NCBI GenBank assembly: GCA_030684645.1
Contig: JAUXUF010000128.1
Location: 1 to 59,299, forward strand
Source: Bacteroidota bacterium
Lineage (GTDB): Bacteria > Bacteroidota > Bacteroidia > Bacteroidales > Prolixibacteraceae
Reading direction: 5' to 3'
DNA length: 59,299 nt
In this document: piece after piece, positions 36,964 to 46,205 of the stretch
Layout: every line of letters begins with the position of its first letter
How positions within the stretch are numbered: position 1 is the first letter of the stretch
Position numbers and translations under genes: made by a program
Notes under the pieces: generated by a model
The model's database searches: none
Told to the model about the DNA's origin: nothing
Seen by the model: only the letters and a program-made list of their open reading frames with translations

Positions 36964-38319
36964 TTAATTACCCAGTTCTTTAATCATCAAATTGATACCC
37001 TCACGCAAAATGCGCTGAACTTCAGTTTTCGAAGTACAAACATATTCGCACAATGCCAGGTCTTCTTCAACCACTTCATAAATGCCCAGCTGTTCCATTT
37101 TGTCGATGTCTTCAGCTATGATTGCCTTCATGAGATATACCGGAAGGATATCCATCGGGAGAACTTTGTCGTATTGTCCGGTCATTACATAAGCGCGCTC
37201 TTCACCGTTCAGGTTCGAATCAGCTTTATAAGTTTTTTTCGGGTTCAACCAGGAAAAGTAAGAGTGAGAAATGCTGAATTTATTGAGACGTGGCATGGCC
37301 CATCCCAAGAATTCATAATAATCACCTTCGGGAATAACGGTCACTTGCTGGTCATAAAATCCAAGGAAATCATCAGCATCAACCTGGGCGCCAGTCAGCA
37401 CATTTCCTGAAATGTAGCGTTCCTTGCCTTCTTGTTTGGTGGCTTTTTTCAGGAGACCTGAAAGGCTTGTTCCGTGAATGACTTTGTAATATTTTGGAGA
37501 AGTTACTTCTGATCCGGTAAGAGCAATGGTTTTGGTAAAATCAGCCTTCCCTGTTTCGAAGAGCCGGCCAATGAAAATTACTTCCTGAGGGCTGATGGTC
37601 CAGATAATATCGCCCTTGCTGATCGGGCTTACCTGATGAATCTGAATACCAACATTTCCGGCAGGATGGGGGCCTGAGAATTGGGTGATTCCGATATTTT
37701 TGATACCTGAAAAGAACCCGGCTGACTGATCAGGACGAATCCCAACCTGAATCTGACCATCGGTTAATTTCGAAAGGGCATTGATCCCGGTTTGAAATGC
37801 TGAAGTCTGTTCTTTCAATATGAATTCGTAATCAGGGGCAAGAGGCGCTGAATCAAATCCGGAAATGAAAATATGCAAAGGAACACTTTCTGTTTTGGCA
37901 ACAGTTCCATAAGGACGTTGCTTCAAAAAAGGCCACATTCCGCTTATTTTCAGTTGTTCTTTGATTTCTTCGCGGGAAAGTTTTTGCGGATCGGTTTTTG
38001 TGAATTCTGCTGAAACGTTCTTACCATCGGCTTTGATCACGATTTCCAAAACCCTTCTGCGTTCGCCTCTGTTCACTGCCACAACTTCACCGCTGGTGGG
38101 GGCAGTAAATAAAATATCAGGGTTGTTTTTGTCGAAGAAAACAGGTTCTCCTGCTTTTACTACCTGTCCGGCTTTTACCAGAATTTTTGGTGCAAGTCCG
38201 GGGAAATCTGTCGGTTTAAGGGCAACCTTGTCTGCTTCGAACGAAGTTCCAAGAACTTTTTCGGCATCCCCTTTTAAACGAATATTTAATCCACGTTTTA
38301 AATTGATAACCTTTGACAT
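36964..38319 (-). CDS. nqrA: Na+-NQR subunit A
   Basis: Soluble cytoplasmic subunit of 451 residues, first gene of the operon. It begins MSKVINLKRGLNIRLKGDAE, and the barrel-sandwich region has FTAPTSGEVVAVNRGERRRV. C-terminal YVCTSKTEVQRILREGINLM is typical. A matching promoter lies just upstream. Confidence 0.97.
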   Translation of the reverse strand: MSKVINLKRGLNIRLKGDAEKVLGTSFEADKVALKPTDFPGLAPKILVKAGQVVKAGEPVFFDKNNPDILFTAPTSGEVVAVNRGERRRVLEIVIKADGKNVSAEFTKTDPQKLSREEIKEQLKISGMWPFLKQRPYGTVAKTESVPLHIFISGFDSAPLAPDYEFILKEQTSAFQTGINALSKLTDGQIQVGIRPDQSAGFFSGIKNIGITQFSGPHPAGNVGIQIHQVSPISKGDIIWTISPQEVIFIGRLFETGKADFTKTIALTGSEVTSPKYYKVIHGTSLSGLLKKATKQEGKERYISGNVLTGAQVDADDFLGFYDQQVTVIPEGDYYEFLGWAMPRLNKFSISHSYFSWLNPKKTYKADSNLNGEERAYVMTGQYDKVLPMDILPVYLMKAIIAEDIDKMEQLGIYEVVEEDLALCEYVCTSKTEVQRILREGINLMIKELGN

Positions 38320-38352
38320 TGTATTCCCTCGTATGGTTTATAAATAGGATGG

Positions 38353-38384
38353 CGAAAGTAAAGAATTTAAAATCTTTTCACAAT
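38353..38384 (-). promoter_or_regulatory. Probable nqr operon promoter
   Basis: On the minus strand ATTG (38381-38384) is followed after 20 bases by TACTTTCG (38353-38360), close to the Bacteroidota TTTG-N(19-21)-TAnnTTTG pattern. It lies 33 bases before the nqrA ATG. Confidence 0.45.
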
Positions 38385-38512
38385 CTTTGTTTAGTAAAAT
38401 CAGATGCGTTGAAATAAAAATCGAGCGAAAAGCGTTACCTGAAATGGTACATGGGTTGAACTTCTCAGGCTAATGCCATTTATAGGTTTATTTGGATTAA
38501 AAATGATTAATA

Positions 38513-39805
38513 ATGTACAGGAAAACAATACTTATTTTCGTCTTTCTACATATTATTTTAACGTTAAATTCTTGGGCTTCAAAAAAAAACGACAAGTATT
38601 ATTATCAGAACGCCGTTTACCACGATGAAATTAAATCGGTTCAGTTATACAGGGTCGGAAATGAGCTTTCAAATCCTGAAATTGAACTCGGAAGCGATGC
38701 TAAGCTGGTGCTAAAATTTGATGAACTGGCCGAAGACGTAAAATCATATTCCTATACTCTTATTCATTGTGATGTGAACTGGAATGAATCCTTCATTCAA
38801 CAGAGCGAATACCTGGCAGGATTTCCGGATAATCCGGTAACAGATTATGCCATGAGTTTTAATACGACGGTCAAATTCGTAAACTATCAGGTTCAGATTC
38901 CGAATGATGATTGTACCCCAAAATATTCAGGAAATTACGCTTTGGTGGTTTTTGAAGATAATAACCGCGAAAACCTGGTTTTGATTCAACGGTTTTATGT
39001 GGTTGAGCCAAAGGTCAGAATTGAAGGGCAGGTCAAAAAGGCAACCTTCGATCCGTTTAATGGCGAAAATCAGGAAGTCGATTTTAAAATAATCAATGAT
39101 CAGTTAAAACTCCTGAATCCGGCTGAAGATATAAAAGTTGTTCTGGTGCAGAACCGTCGTTGGGACAATGCCATCCTGGATTTGAAGCCTAATTTTATCC
39201 GCGATAATGTTTTGGATTACGATTATAATAAGGAAAATGTATTCCCTGGTGGAAACGAGTTCCGGTATTTCGATATCCGTACAAAACGGTATAACGGTGA
39301 AAATGTCGGCGAGATCAAATTCATCAGGCCTTATTATCATGTTTCATTACTCCCTGATGTCATTCGAAGCAACAAAAACTACAGTCCATACAAGGAGATG
39401 AATGGTAATTTTGTTATTGAAAGTCAGGATCGGGTTACCGATTTTGATACGGAATGTGATTACATGTTTGTACATTTTTCACTACCTATGGAAAGTCAGC
39501 TGGTTGGCGGGACGGTGAATGTATTTGGGGCGCTCACTGGCTGGAATGCCAATAAGTCGAACGAAATGAAGTGGAATTTCGAAAGTGCCCGTTATGAATT
39601 AAGTATGCTTCTTAAACAGGGTTATTATAACTATCAGTACGTTTATGTGCCTGAAGGTGCCAGGAAAGCTGACTCAGTGAACCTGGAAGGAACGTTTTTT
39701 ATTACTGAAAATGATTACCAGATTTTTGCTTATTACCGGGACCAGGCAAGTCGCTATGATCGTTTGGTCGGCTTTTTAACTCTAAATTCTGCAGTAAAAA
39801 ATTAA
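38513..39805 (+). CDS. Type IX secretion system plug-like protein (DUF5103)
   Basis: Exported protein of 430 residues, all-beta, with a signal peptide (ILIFVFLHIILTLNSWA). SVQLYRVGNELSNPEIELGS near the start, SYTLIHCDVNWN and a later DPFNGENQEVDFKI match the DUF5103 family, now named after the T9SS plug that seals the SprA outer-membrane channel in flavobacteria. With gldD and gldE elsewhere in the window this supports a type IX secretion system in the organism. It stands alone, divergent from nqr. Confidence 0.85.
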   Translation: MYRKTILIFVFLHIILTLNSWASKKNDKYYYQNAVYHDEIKSVQLYRVGNELSNPEIELGSDAKLVLKFDELAEDVKSYSYTLIHCDVNWNESFIQQSEYLAGFPDNPVTDYAMSFNTTVKFVNYQVQIPNDDCTPKYSGNYALVVFEDNNRENLVLIQRFYVVEPKVRIEGQVKKATFDPFNGENQEVDFKIINDQLKLLNPAEDIKVVLVQNRRWDNAILDLKPNFIRDNVLDYDYNKENVFPGGNEFRYFDIRTKRYNGENVGEIKFIRPYYHVSLLPDVIRSNKNYSPYKEMNGNFVIESQDRVTDFDTECDYMFVHFSLPMESQLVGGTVNVFGALTGWNANKSNEMKWNFESARYELSMLLKQGYYNYQYVYVPEGARKADSVNLEGTFFITENDYQIFAYYRDQASRYDRLVGFLTLNSAVKN

Positions 39806-39864
39806 AAGGGATTGGACGTCTGAATTGCATAAGCTTGAAATTCATAATGCTCTGTATTTCAGTC

Positions 39865-41952
39865 TTACCTGACTATTTTTAACGGGCTTTCTTCTTTCAC
39901 ATAAGATATTGAAAACGAAAAGATTGACCCTTTGCCAATTTTTGATTTAACATGTAAGGAACCACCCAGTAACCGCACATAATGCTGCGCAATCGACAAT
40001 CCGAGACCGGTTCCTTCGTAGGCGCGTATAGTCCGGTTATCAAGCTGGTGAAAACGTTCAAAAATCCGTTGCTGATCTTTTTCGGCTATTCCAATACCGG
40101 TATCTCTGACAAAGAATTCCAATCGGTTTGATTCAAGTACCCGGTACCCAAATTCAACTTCACCCTGTTCAGTAAACTTAATTGCATTATCAAGCAGTTT
40201 TTGCATTAAAGCCTGAAGTAAAACGGGGTCTGTGGTTACCGTGAATTTTGGATTTGAATTACCTGAATCTGCCAATAATCGCACGTTTTTCCGGTCTTCC
40301 AATTCATATCCGAATTCCTTGTAAAGATCCAAAATCAGGTCGTTTACTTTACAAGACACATTTTTAACCACGAGGGTATTGCTTTCAATTTTTGAAAGAC
40401 TGATCATGTCGTTAATCAGGGTCAGCAGTAATTTCCCGTTTGTAATGATGATTTCAACGAATTTGCTTTTTTCTTCGTCATCAAAATCTTGAGAGCCAAT
40501 CATCTTTGAAAATCCGATGATAGCGTTCATCGGTGTGCGGATTTCGTGAGAAATATTGGCAAGGAATGCGGTTTTTAACTGATCGGCTTCCTCTGCTTTG
40601 TTTTTAGCTTCCTCCATTTTAATTTCAGCCATTTTCCGTTTGGAGATATCGCGGGCCAATGAAATGACCGAATGGTCATTTAGCCGAACAATCCGCATTT
40701 CAAACATGGCCGACGAACCTTCAACCTCGAGCGCGTATTCAATGGCCTCAATGCTGTCAAATTCAATACAATGCTGAATGCATTGGAAAATCTTTCCTGA
40801 CATTTTTTCTGAAAATCCAACTTCAAAAATCGAGTTGCCGATAATGTCTTCCGGTTTTATTTTCAGGACTTCAGAAGCTTTAAATACGAAATCGACATAA
40901 ACCCCGTCCTTATCGATGATAAAAAATAAATCAGGAATTGCTTCCAAAAGTACCTGGTAGCGCTGTTTATTTTCCTCAAGATCAGTAATTATGCGTTGTT
41001 TGGAAGTCACATCCGAGAACAGACTGACAATTTGATCGTTGGCGAGTTTAAAGGTGTCAACTTCGAAATACTTGTCAAGACGATCAAGGTAAAATGAGAA
41101 ATGATTTCTTCTGGAGTGGAGATATTGATTGTTCCAGTCGAATGCACTCCTGAAAATCTTAGGTAAAACATCATCAGCTTGCTGGTCTTTAATTTCACGT
41201 GATGTGATCTTAAAAAGTCTTTCAAATGCCAGGTTCGTTTTGCGAACGACTAAATGTGAAGGCGTTCCGAATTCATCATTGGCAATTTCAAGTAACATCA
41301 TTCCTTGTGGAAGATTACGTATCGTTTGACTAATAAGTCTTTCCGTATTTTCCCTTTGTTCGGTTAAATTAGCAATGATATGTTGGAAATTCCAGGCAAT
41401 CAGAAGCGAAACAAGATAAAACGCCAAAAGTGTAATAAATGGATTCGTAAAAACTGTTTCTGATTCCCATTTCAGACGGAATAAAAGATCGGTGAGTCCT
41501 GCCTGGTAAACATGGAGTAGCAAAGTCAGGAACGATAATCCAAAGAATATGGATAAATCTTTTTTGTTCTCACTGAAAAACAGAAAAAACAGGAAAAATG
41601 GAATTAAGCTCCATAAGGTATTTAATACCGATAAGTGAATCGGAAGTATGGCAAATGAATTGGAGATAAAGAAAAAATAGGGAATGACAGGAACCAGAAA
41701 GAAGACATAGACGACCCAATTGACACGAAAATTACGAAGTACATAGAAGGCTAATCCAAAAATAATGAGGATTGCAACATCTCCTGACAAACACTCATCA
41801 GAGGAATAGCCAAACAGATCGAGCATAAACAGGACCAGCCCGGTCAATAATCCAAGCATAATAAACACATGAAGACCAACGAATTTCAGAATGTCATTTT
41901 TGGCTTCGCTGTGGTAGCGGTCACTTATTGTTTTTCTTAGTACTTCTAGCAT
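39865..41952 (-). CDS. Membrane PAS-domain sensor histidine kinase
   Basis: Sensor kinase of 695 residues. The N-terminal 195 residues form about seven hydrophobic segments, two PAS-like domains follow (about 205-320 and 330-440; the second ends SLARDISKRKMAEIKM), then a coiled linker, the HisKA phosphoacceptor in TAFLANISHEIRTPMNAII (about 475), and HATPase_c with the N-box LLDNAIKFTEQGE, DTGIGIAEKD and GTGLGLSIAQHYV. There is no receiver domain in the protein and no response regulator next to it, so it is an orphan kinase. The signal is unknown. Confidence 0.92.
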   Translation of the reverse strand: MLEVLRKTISDRYHSEAKNDILKFVGLHVFIMLGLLTGLVLFMLDLFGYSSDECLSGDVAILIIFGLAFYVLRNFRVNWVVYVFFLVPVIPYFFFISNSFAILPIHLSVLNTLWSLIPFFLFFLFFSENKKDLSIFFGLSFLTLLLHVYQAGLTDLLFRLKWESETVFTNPFITLLAFYLVSLLIAWNFQHIIANLTEQRENTERLISQTIRNLPQGMMLLEIANDEFGTPSHLVVRKTNLAFERLFKITSREIKDQQADDVLPKIFRSAFDWNNQYLHSRRNHFSFYLDRLDKYFEVDTFKLANDQIVSLFSDVTSKQRIITDLEENKQRYQVLLEAIPDLFFIIDKDGVYVDFVFKASEVLKIKPEDIIGNSIFEVGFSEKMSGKIFQCIQHCIEFDSIEAIEYALEVEGSSAMFEMRIVRLNDHSVISLARDISKRKMAEIKMEEAKNKAEEADQLKTAFLANISHEIRTPMNAIIGFSKMIGSQDFDDEEKSKFVEIIITNGKLLLTLINDMISLSKIESNTLVVKNVSCKVNDLILDLYKEFGYELEDRKNVRLLADSGNSNPKFTVTTDPVLLQALMQKLLDNAIKFTEQGEVEFGYRVLESNRLEFFVRDTGIGIAEKDQQRIFERFHQLDNRTIRAYEGTGLGLSIAQHYVRLLGGSLHVKSKIGKGSIFSFSISYVKEESPLKIVR

Positions 41953-42083
41953 GAAATTGCATCATCATTCAACTTTTACGAGGGAATAAATATAGTAAAA
42001 TTTAGATTCCAAACCCGTTTTGACCCATTTATGTCGAAAATTGAAAGGTGATTTTTATTAGGAATTAAACTATGCGGAAACCC

Positions 42084-42091
42084 TAGTTTTG
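42084..42091 (+). promoter_or_regulatory. -7 element for pruA
   Basis: TAGTTTTG matches TAnnTTTG, 46 bases before the pruA ATG. No clear -33 partner. Confidence 0.45.
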
Positions 42092-42137
42092 TAAACACAA
42101 ATTCGAAGTGAATCTAAATAAATAAACACATTAAGCA

Positions 42138-43775
42138 ATGTCAAAAGGATTTTTCAATATTCCGGATATAAAGAATGAGCCCATTAAAAGTTATGCGCCA
42201 GGGTCGTTGGAAAGAGTTGAGCTAAAGAAAGTGATTGATGAACTGAGATCAGTAGAACTTGAACTTCCGATGATCATCGGAGGCAAGGAAATTACTACCG
42301 ACCGCAGGGTGCGTATCTCCCCGCCTCATGACATCAAACACACCTTGGGTTATTATTATCAAGGCGATGCTTCGCATGTACAAATGGCAATTGATGCTGC
42401 CATGCTGGCCCGTGAACATTGGAATTCCATGGCATGGCATCACCGTGCCGCCATTTTCCTGAAAGCTGCTGATTTGATTGCAGGACCCTATCGCGCGAAG
42501 ATTAATGCCGCCACCATGCTCGGGCAATCCAAGAATGCCTTTCAGGCTGAAATTGATGCTGCCTGTGAAATGGCTGATTTCTTCAGGTTTGGCGTACGGT
42601 GCATGACCGATATTTATAAAATGCAGCCCGAATCAGCCCCGGGAATCTGGAATTACAATGAATTCAGGGCATTAGAGGGTTTTATTTTCGCACTCACTCC
42701 TTTCAATTTTACTTCAATTGCCGGAAACCTGCCAGCTGCTCCCGCAATGATGGGTAATGTGGTAGTATGGAAACCTTCGAAAACTGCAGTTTATTCGGCA
42801 GCTGTAATTATGGAGGTCTTTCAGGAAGCCGGTTTGCCCGATGGGGTAATCAACCTGGTTTATGTTGGAGGGCCAACTGCTGCGGAGGTAGTGCTTCAGT
42901 CACCTGATTTTGGCGGTATTCATTTTACAGGATCTACCGCAGTTTTTCAAAGTATATGGAAAACTGTCGGTGAGAATATTTACAAGTACAAATCCTATCC
43001 GCGCATTGTTGGTGAAACAGGAGGCAAAGACTTCATATTTGCTGACCCTACAGCCGATCCACAGGCACTGGCCATTGCCATGCTGCGCGGTTCATTCGAA
43101 TACCAGGGCCAAAAATGCTCAGCGGCTTCACGGGCCTACATTCCTCAGAGTATTTGGGATGATGTTCGCGATCGTTTGGGCAAGGAGCTTGCAACTGTAA
43201 AAATGGGACCACCTGAAGATTTTACCAATTTCGTAAATGCGGTAATCGATGAAGCTTCGTTTGATAAATTATCAGGTTTTATTGAAGCAGCCCGGAAAGA
43301 TGCGGATGCCGAAGTATTATTTGGTGGAAAATGCGATAAGTCTGTAGGATATTTCATTGAACCCACTGTAATCTTAGCCAAAAAACCAGATTATGTAACA
43401 ATGGTTGAAGAGCTTTTCGGACCTGTACTTACCATCTATGTTTATGAGGATGAAGATTTGGATCAAACCCTGGCTATTCTGGACAAAACATCGGCGTATG
43501 CTTTAACCGGTGCAATTTTCTCTCAGGATCGGTACAGTATTGAACGAATGACCAAACAACTCGAAAATGCTGCCGGAAATTTTTACATCAACGATAAGCC
43601 AACCGGAGCTGCTGTTGGTCAGCAGCCTTTCGGCGGGGCGCGTGGCTCGGGCACAAACGATAAGGCAGGTTCGGTTTTCAATTTCCTGCGATGGACTTCC
43701 ATCCGGACCATCAAAGAGAGTTTCGTTTCTCCCAAAAGTTACATGTACCCCAATTTTTTGCCTGATCAGGAATAA
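42138..43775 (+). CDS. pruA: L-glutamate gamma-semialdehyde dehydrogenase
   Basis: NAD-dependent aldehyde dehydrogenase of 545 residues that turns pyrroline-5-carboxylate/glutamate semialdehyde into glutamate, the second step of proline catabolism. The catalytic Cys is Cys327 in YQGQKCSAASRAY and the general base Glu293 is in VGETGGKDF. The start MSKGFFNIPDIKNEPIKSY and the signature ALTPFNFTSIAGNLPAAPA are typical of the eukaryotic-like PruA group. The partner proline dehydrogenase is at 26012, not adjacent. Confidence 0.96.
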   Translation: MSKGFFNIPDIKNEPIKSYAPGSLERVELKKVIDELRSVELELPMIIGGKEITTDRRVRISPPHDIKHTLGYYYQGDASHVQMAIDAAMLAREHWNSMAWHHRAAIFLKAADLIAGPYRAKINAATMLGQSKNAFQAEIDAACEMADFFRFGVRCMTDIYKMQPESAPGIWNYNEFRALEGFIFALTPFNFTSIAGNLPAAPAMMGNVVVWKPSKTAVYSAAVIMEVFQEAGLPDGVINLVYVGGPTAAEVVLQSPDFGGIHFTGSTAVFQSIWKTVGENIYKYKSYPRIVGETGGKDFIFADPTADPQALAIAMLRGSFEYQGQKCSAASRAYIPQSIWDDVRDRLGKELATVKMGPPEDFTNFVNAVIDEASFDKLSGFIEAARKDADAEVLFGGKCDKSVGYFIEPTVILAKKPDYVTMVEELFGPVLTIYVYEDEDLDQTLAILDKTSAYALTGAIFSQDRYSIERMTKQLENAAGNFYINDKPTGAAVGQQPFGGARGSGTNDKAGSVFNFLRWTSIRTIKESFVSPKSYMYPNFLPDQE

Positions 43776-43787
43776 AGAAATTACGAA

Positions 43788-43821
43788 AAAGGAGATGAAT
43801 TTTTTCATCTCCTTTTTTTTT
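43788..43821 (+). terminator. Intrinsic terminator after pruA
   Basis: A 9-pair stem (43791-43799 with 43804-43812), extendable by A-T pairs, ending in a run of Ts. Confidence 0.85.
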
Positions 43822-43835
43822 GTGGCGAAAAATCC

Positions 43836-43843
43836 TATTTTTG
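43836..43843 (+). promoter_or_regulatory. -7 element for the DivIC/FtsB gene
   Basis: TATTTTTG, 15 bases before ATG 43859. It lies inside the upstream-extended frame, which supports the shorter start. Confidence 0.5.
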
Positions 43844-43858
43844 TTTAAAATCAGCAAC

Positions 43859-44167
43859 ATGAAAGCTCAGGAAATAGCAGGAAAAATCGCGAAACCAATT
43901 TTTAATAAATACTTGATCGTATTCGTTGCGTTTGTCGTTTGGATCATGTTTTTTGATGAAAACAACCTGATGCAACGACAAAAGAACAACCAGGAACTTG
44001 CACAACTGGAAGAACAGGTTGATTTCTACAAACATAAAATTGAAGCTGATAAACGAAAATTATACGAACTGCAAACCAATGACGCGAACCTTGAAAAGTT
44101 TGCACGTGAACAGTTCTTTATGAAAAAGGCCGACGAAGATATTTACATTATCGTTGAAGAGAAATAA
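43859..44167 (+). CDS. Septum formation initiator, FtsB/DivIC family
   Basis: Small cell-division protein of about 102 residues. A short cytoplasmic tail and one membrane helix (FNKYLIVFVAFVVWIMFFDE, about residues 14-33) precede a coiled coil (NNQELAQLEEQVDFYKHKIE, about 44-75) and the FAREQFFMKKADEDIYII end that is typical for Bacteroidota DivIC/FtsB. The family bridges FtsL and FtsQ in the divisome. The start at 43859 avoids a 13-residue extension that overlaps the promoter. YqgE follows after eight bases. Confidence 0.9.
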   Translation: MKAQEIAGKIAKPIFNKYLIVFVAFVVWIMFFDENNLMQRQKNNQELAQLEEQVDFYKHKIEADKRKLYELQTNDANLEKFAREQFFMKKADEDIYIIVEEK

Positions 44168-44175
44168 AATCTAAA

Positions 44176-44766
44176 ATGAAATTAGACTCTAACATATTCC
44201 GGATCGAAACCAATCATGTTGCTCCCCAACAAGGGAATATACTGATTGCTGAACCTTTTTTATCGGGAAGTTATTTTAACCGGTCGATCATTTTACTGGC
44301 AACCTATGGTGAAAAAGGAGCAGTTGGTTTTATCCTGAACAAAAAAGTTGATTACCCGGTGGAAGACCTTTTTGTTGATTTCCCCGACTTCGAGGCCGAA
44401 ATTCACATTGGCGGTCCGGTCGGAACAGATTCCATTTATTTTATTCATACCCTTGGGGATACGATTCCTGGGAGTATTCACATCAAAGAAAGTCTGTTTT
44501 GGGGTGGTGATTTTGATGCGCTTAAGCTTCAGATCAAGTTGGGTTTGGTAAACACACACCAGGTTCGTTTCTTCCTGGGTTATTCAGGATGGGAGGCCGG
44601 GCAACTGGAAGAAGAAATTAAAGAAAATTCGTGGCTGGTAGCAGATATTCCACAAGCCGACCTGATGAACATCGATGAAAATGTGATGTGGGTTGAGTCG
44701 GTAAAGGCTATGGGTGGAAAATATTCCATGTGGGAAAACTTTCCTGAAAATCCCTCACTTAATTAA
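44176..44766 (+). CDS. YqgE/AlgH family protein
   Basis: Conserved protein of 196 residues with an unknown molecular function. PQQGNILIAEPFLSGSYFNR, then GFILNKKVDYPVEDLF and IHIGGPVGTDSIYFIHT are the family hallmarks, with FFLGYSGWEAGQLEEEIKE towards the C-terminus. It is probably co-transcribed with the DivIC gene. Its 3' end overlaps the convergent aminotransferase-like gene by eight bases. Confidence 0.95.
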   Translation: MKLDSNIFRIETNHVAPQQGNILIAEPFLSGSYFNRSIILLATYGEKGAVGFILNKKVDYPVEDLFVDFPDFEAEIHIGGPVGTDSIYFIHTLGDTIPGSIHIKESLFWGGDFDALKLQIKLGLVNTHQVRFFLGYSGWEAGQLEEEIKENSWLVADIPQADLMNIDENVMWVESVKAMGGKYSMWENFPENPSLN

Positions 44767-45586
44767 GAATACTCTGATTGAACATTTCGCTGATTTTCCG
44801 GATCGTATGATTGAAATATCGTTTCCCTTCAAAACCAACAATCCATCGTATTCCTTCAATCGCATTCACTGCCAATATTTCTTCAGCTTCCTGAATATCC
44901 TTATTTGTTATTCCCTCATCTTCAGAATATTTAAGATTCAGTCTTTCAAAAATAGTAAGCATCAGCGGCCTGGTGATATCCATATATGCACCTTGCTCAA
45001 TACCAGCCCCCCTGATTGTTTTTCCTTTAACCAGGTAAATATTCGATTCAGGAATTTCAATAATCTGATCTTCAGAATTTGACAACAACAGTTGATCAAC
45101 CATCGAATTTTCGGAGCGGTTTTGAGCGACCTTCCAGTAAATTTCGGACCCGATGGATAAATGTGAAAGCGAAGATGCCGATTTCTGGATTTCATCAAAA
45201 ATACGAACATACAAACCTTTTTCATTCAGTTCGTAACCTGTACTATCCAGCTTTTCGGATTGGATTGTATAATGAACTTGGTGATCGGTGAACCTGAATG
45301 TCAGAATTAGTACAGCGCCTAAAAAATGTTTGTTTTTGGTTAGTGTCCGTTCCAGTTGTCGCTTCAATTCCGATCCGTCATTATTCATAAATTCAGGAAA
45401 TGACTGGTTGAAAATGAGCAGCTTGAGTTTGATCACCTCCAGGGTTTCCCATAAAAATGGAAAGGCCGAACGAATTGAGCGCACCTTTTCAGAAAAATGA
45501 ATGGACTCAGCCTCCGGAAGTGAAATCCGGTATTCTTCGGTGGGTACGAACGATCCGTTGACTAAAATGTATTTGCCCTTGCTCAT
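44759..45586 (-). CDS. Class IV aminotransferase-fold protein, catalytic lysine missing
   Basis: A 275-residue homologue of aminodeoxychorismate lyase and branched-chain aminotransferase. YILVNGSFVPTEEYRISLPE matches the N-terminus, and QIIEIPESNIYLVKGKTIRG the VxExxxSNIFxV block. In PabC and IlvE the PLP lysine lies 34 residues before the Glu of that block. Glu177 here would put it at about residue 143, but the segment from 136 to 151 (SASSLSHLSIGSEIYW) has no Lys; the nearest are Lys135 and Lys152. The protein is therefore probably not a normal PLP enzyme. It overlaps the rhomboid gene upstream by four bases (ATGA), so the two are translationally coupled. Confidence 0.8.
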   Translation of the reverse strand: MSKGKYILVNGSFVPTEEYRISLPEAESIHFSEKVRSIRSAFPFLWETLEVIKLKLLIFNQSFPEFMNNDGSELKRQLERTLTKNKHFLGAVLILTFRFTDHQVHYTIQSEKLDSTGYELNEKGLYVRIFDEIQKSASSLSHLSIGSEIYWKVAQNRSENSMVDQLLLSNSEDQIIEIPESNIYLVKGKTIRGAGIEQGAYMDITRPLMLTIFERLNLKYSEDEGITNKDIQEAEEILAVNAIEGIRWIVGFEGKRYFNHTIRKISEMFNQSILN

Positions 45587-46194
45587 TGAATCAACCTGAA
45601 AAGTTTATCGATGAATGTTTCAAACAGGCCTGGATTGATCAGAATTGGAAAAATAAAACCATACAGAGCGCCAAGAAAGTGAGCATCATGAGCAACATTA
45701 TCTTTTTGCTTATTGCTCATCTGGTAGGAATATACCAAATAAAGTACTGCAAATACAATCCCCGGAATAGGTAAAATGCCAAAGAAATAGATCATATTCC
45801 ACGGGTCGAAAAAGATGGCAGCAAAAAGTACGGCTGATACAGCCCCCGATGCGCCGACAGAATTGTAAAAGAAATTGTTGCGGTGTTTAATCAAGGCATA
45901 AATATTAGAAACCAGAATTCCTCCGAAATACAAGAGCGTATAATACAGGATACTGTTATTTCCAAAGTTATATTTGAAATACGCTTCAATAGCCGTACCG
46001 AACGAAAACAGCACAATCATATTCACAAACAGGTGTTCCCAATTGGCATGAATAAATGCGTGTGTGATCAACCTGTGGTATTCCTTTTTGTAGTAAATTT
46101 TACTTGCATTAAATTGCAGCTGGGCCATCAGTTTTGGCGATTTGAACGCGGCATAGGAAACAACTACAGTAATGGCAATGAGAATAATAGTCAT
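45583..46194 (-). CDS. Rhomboid-family intramembrane serine protease
   Basis: Membrane protease of 203 residues with six hydrophobic segments. The catalytic Ser116 is in NSVGASGAVSAVL and His172 in AHFLGALYGFIFP, with the supporting HANWEHLFVNMIVLF motif (His/Asn) in the second helix. Rhomboids cut substrates inside the membrane. No substrate is suggested by the context. It begins 12 bases after the holA stop and overlaps the following aminotransferase-like gene. Confidence 0.93.
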   Translation of the reverse strand: MTIILIAITVVVSYAAFKSPKLMAQLQFNASKIYYKKEYHRLITHAFIHANWEHLFVNMIVLFSFGTAIEAYFKYNFGNNSILYYTLLYFGGILVSNIYALIKHRNNFFYNSVGASGAVSAVLFAAIFFDPWNMIYFFGILPIPGIVFAVLYLVYSYQMSNKQKDNVAHDAHFLGALYGFIFPILINPGLFETFIDKLFRLIQ

Positions 46195-46205
46195 GTGTGA
46201 AAAGT

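Noticed and set aside
42138-43775. A PutA-type bifunctional proline enzyme
   Set aside because: The proline dehydrogenase and the aldehyde dehydrogenase are two separate genes 15 kb apart on opposite strands.
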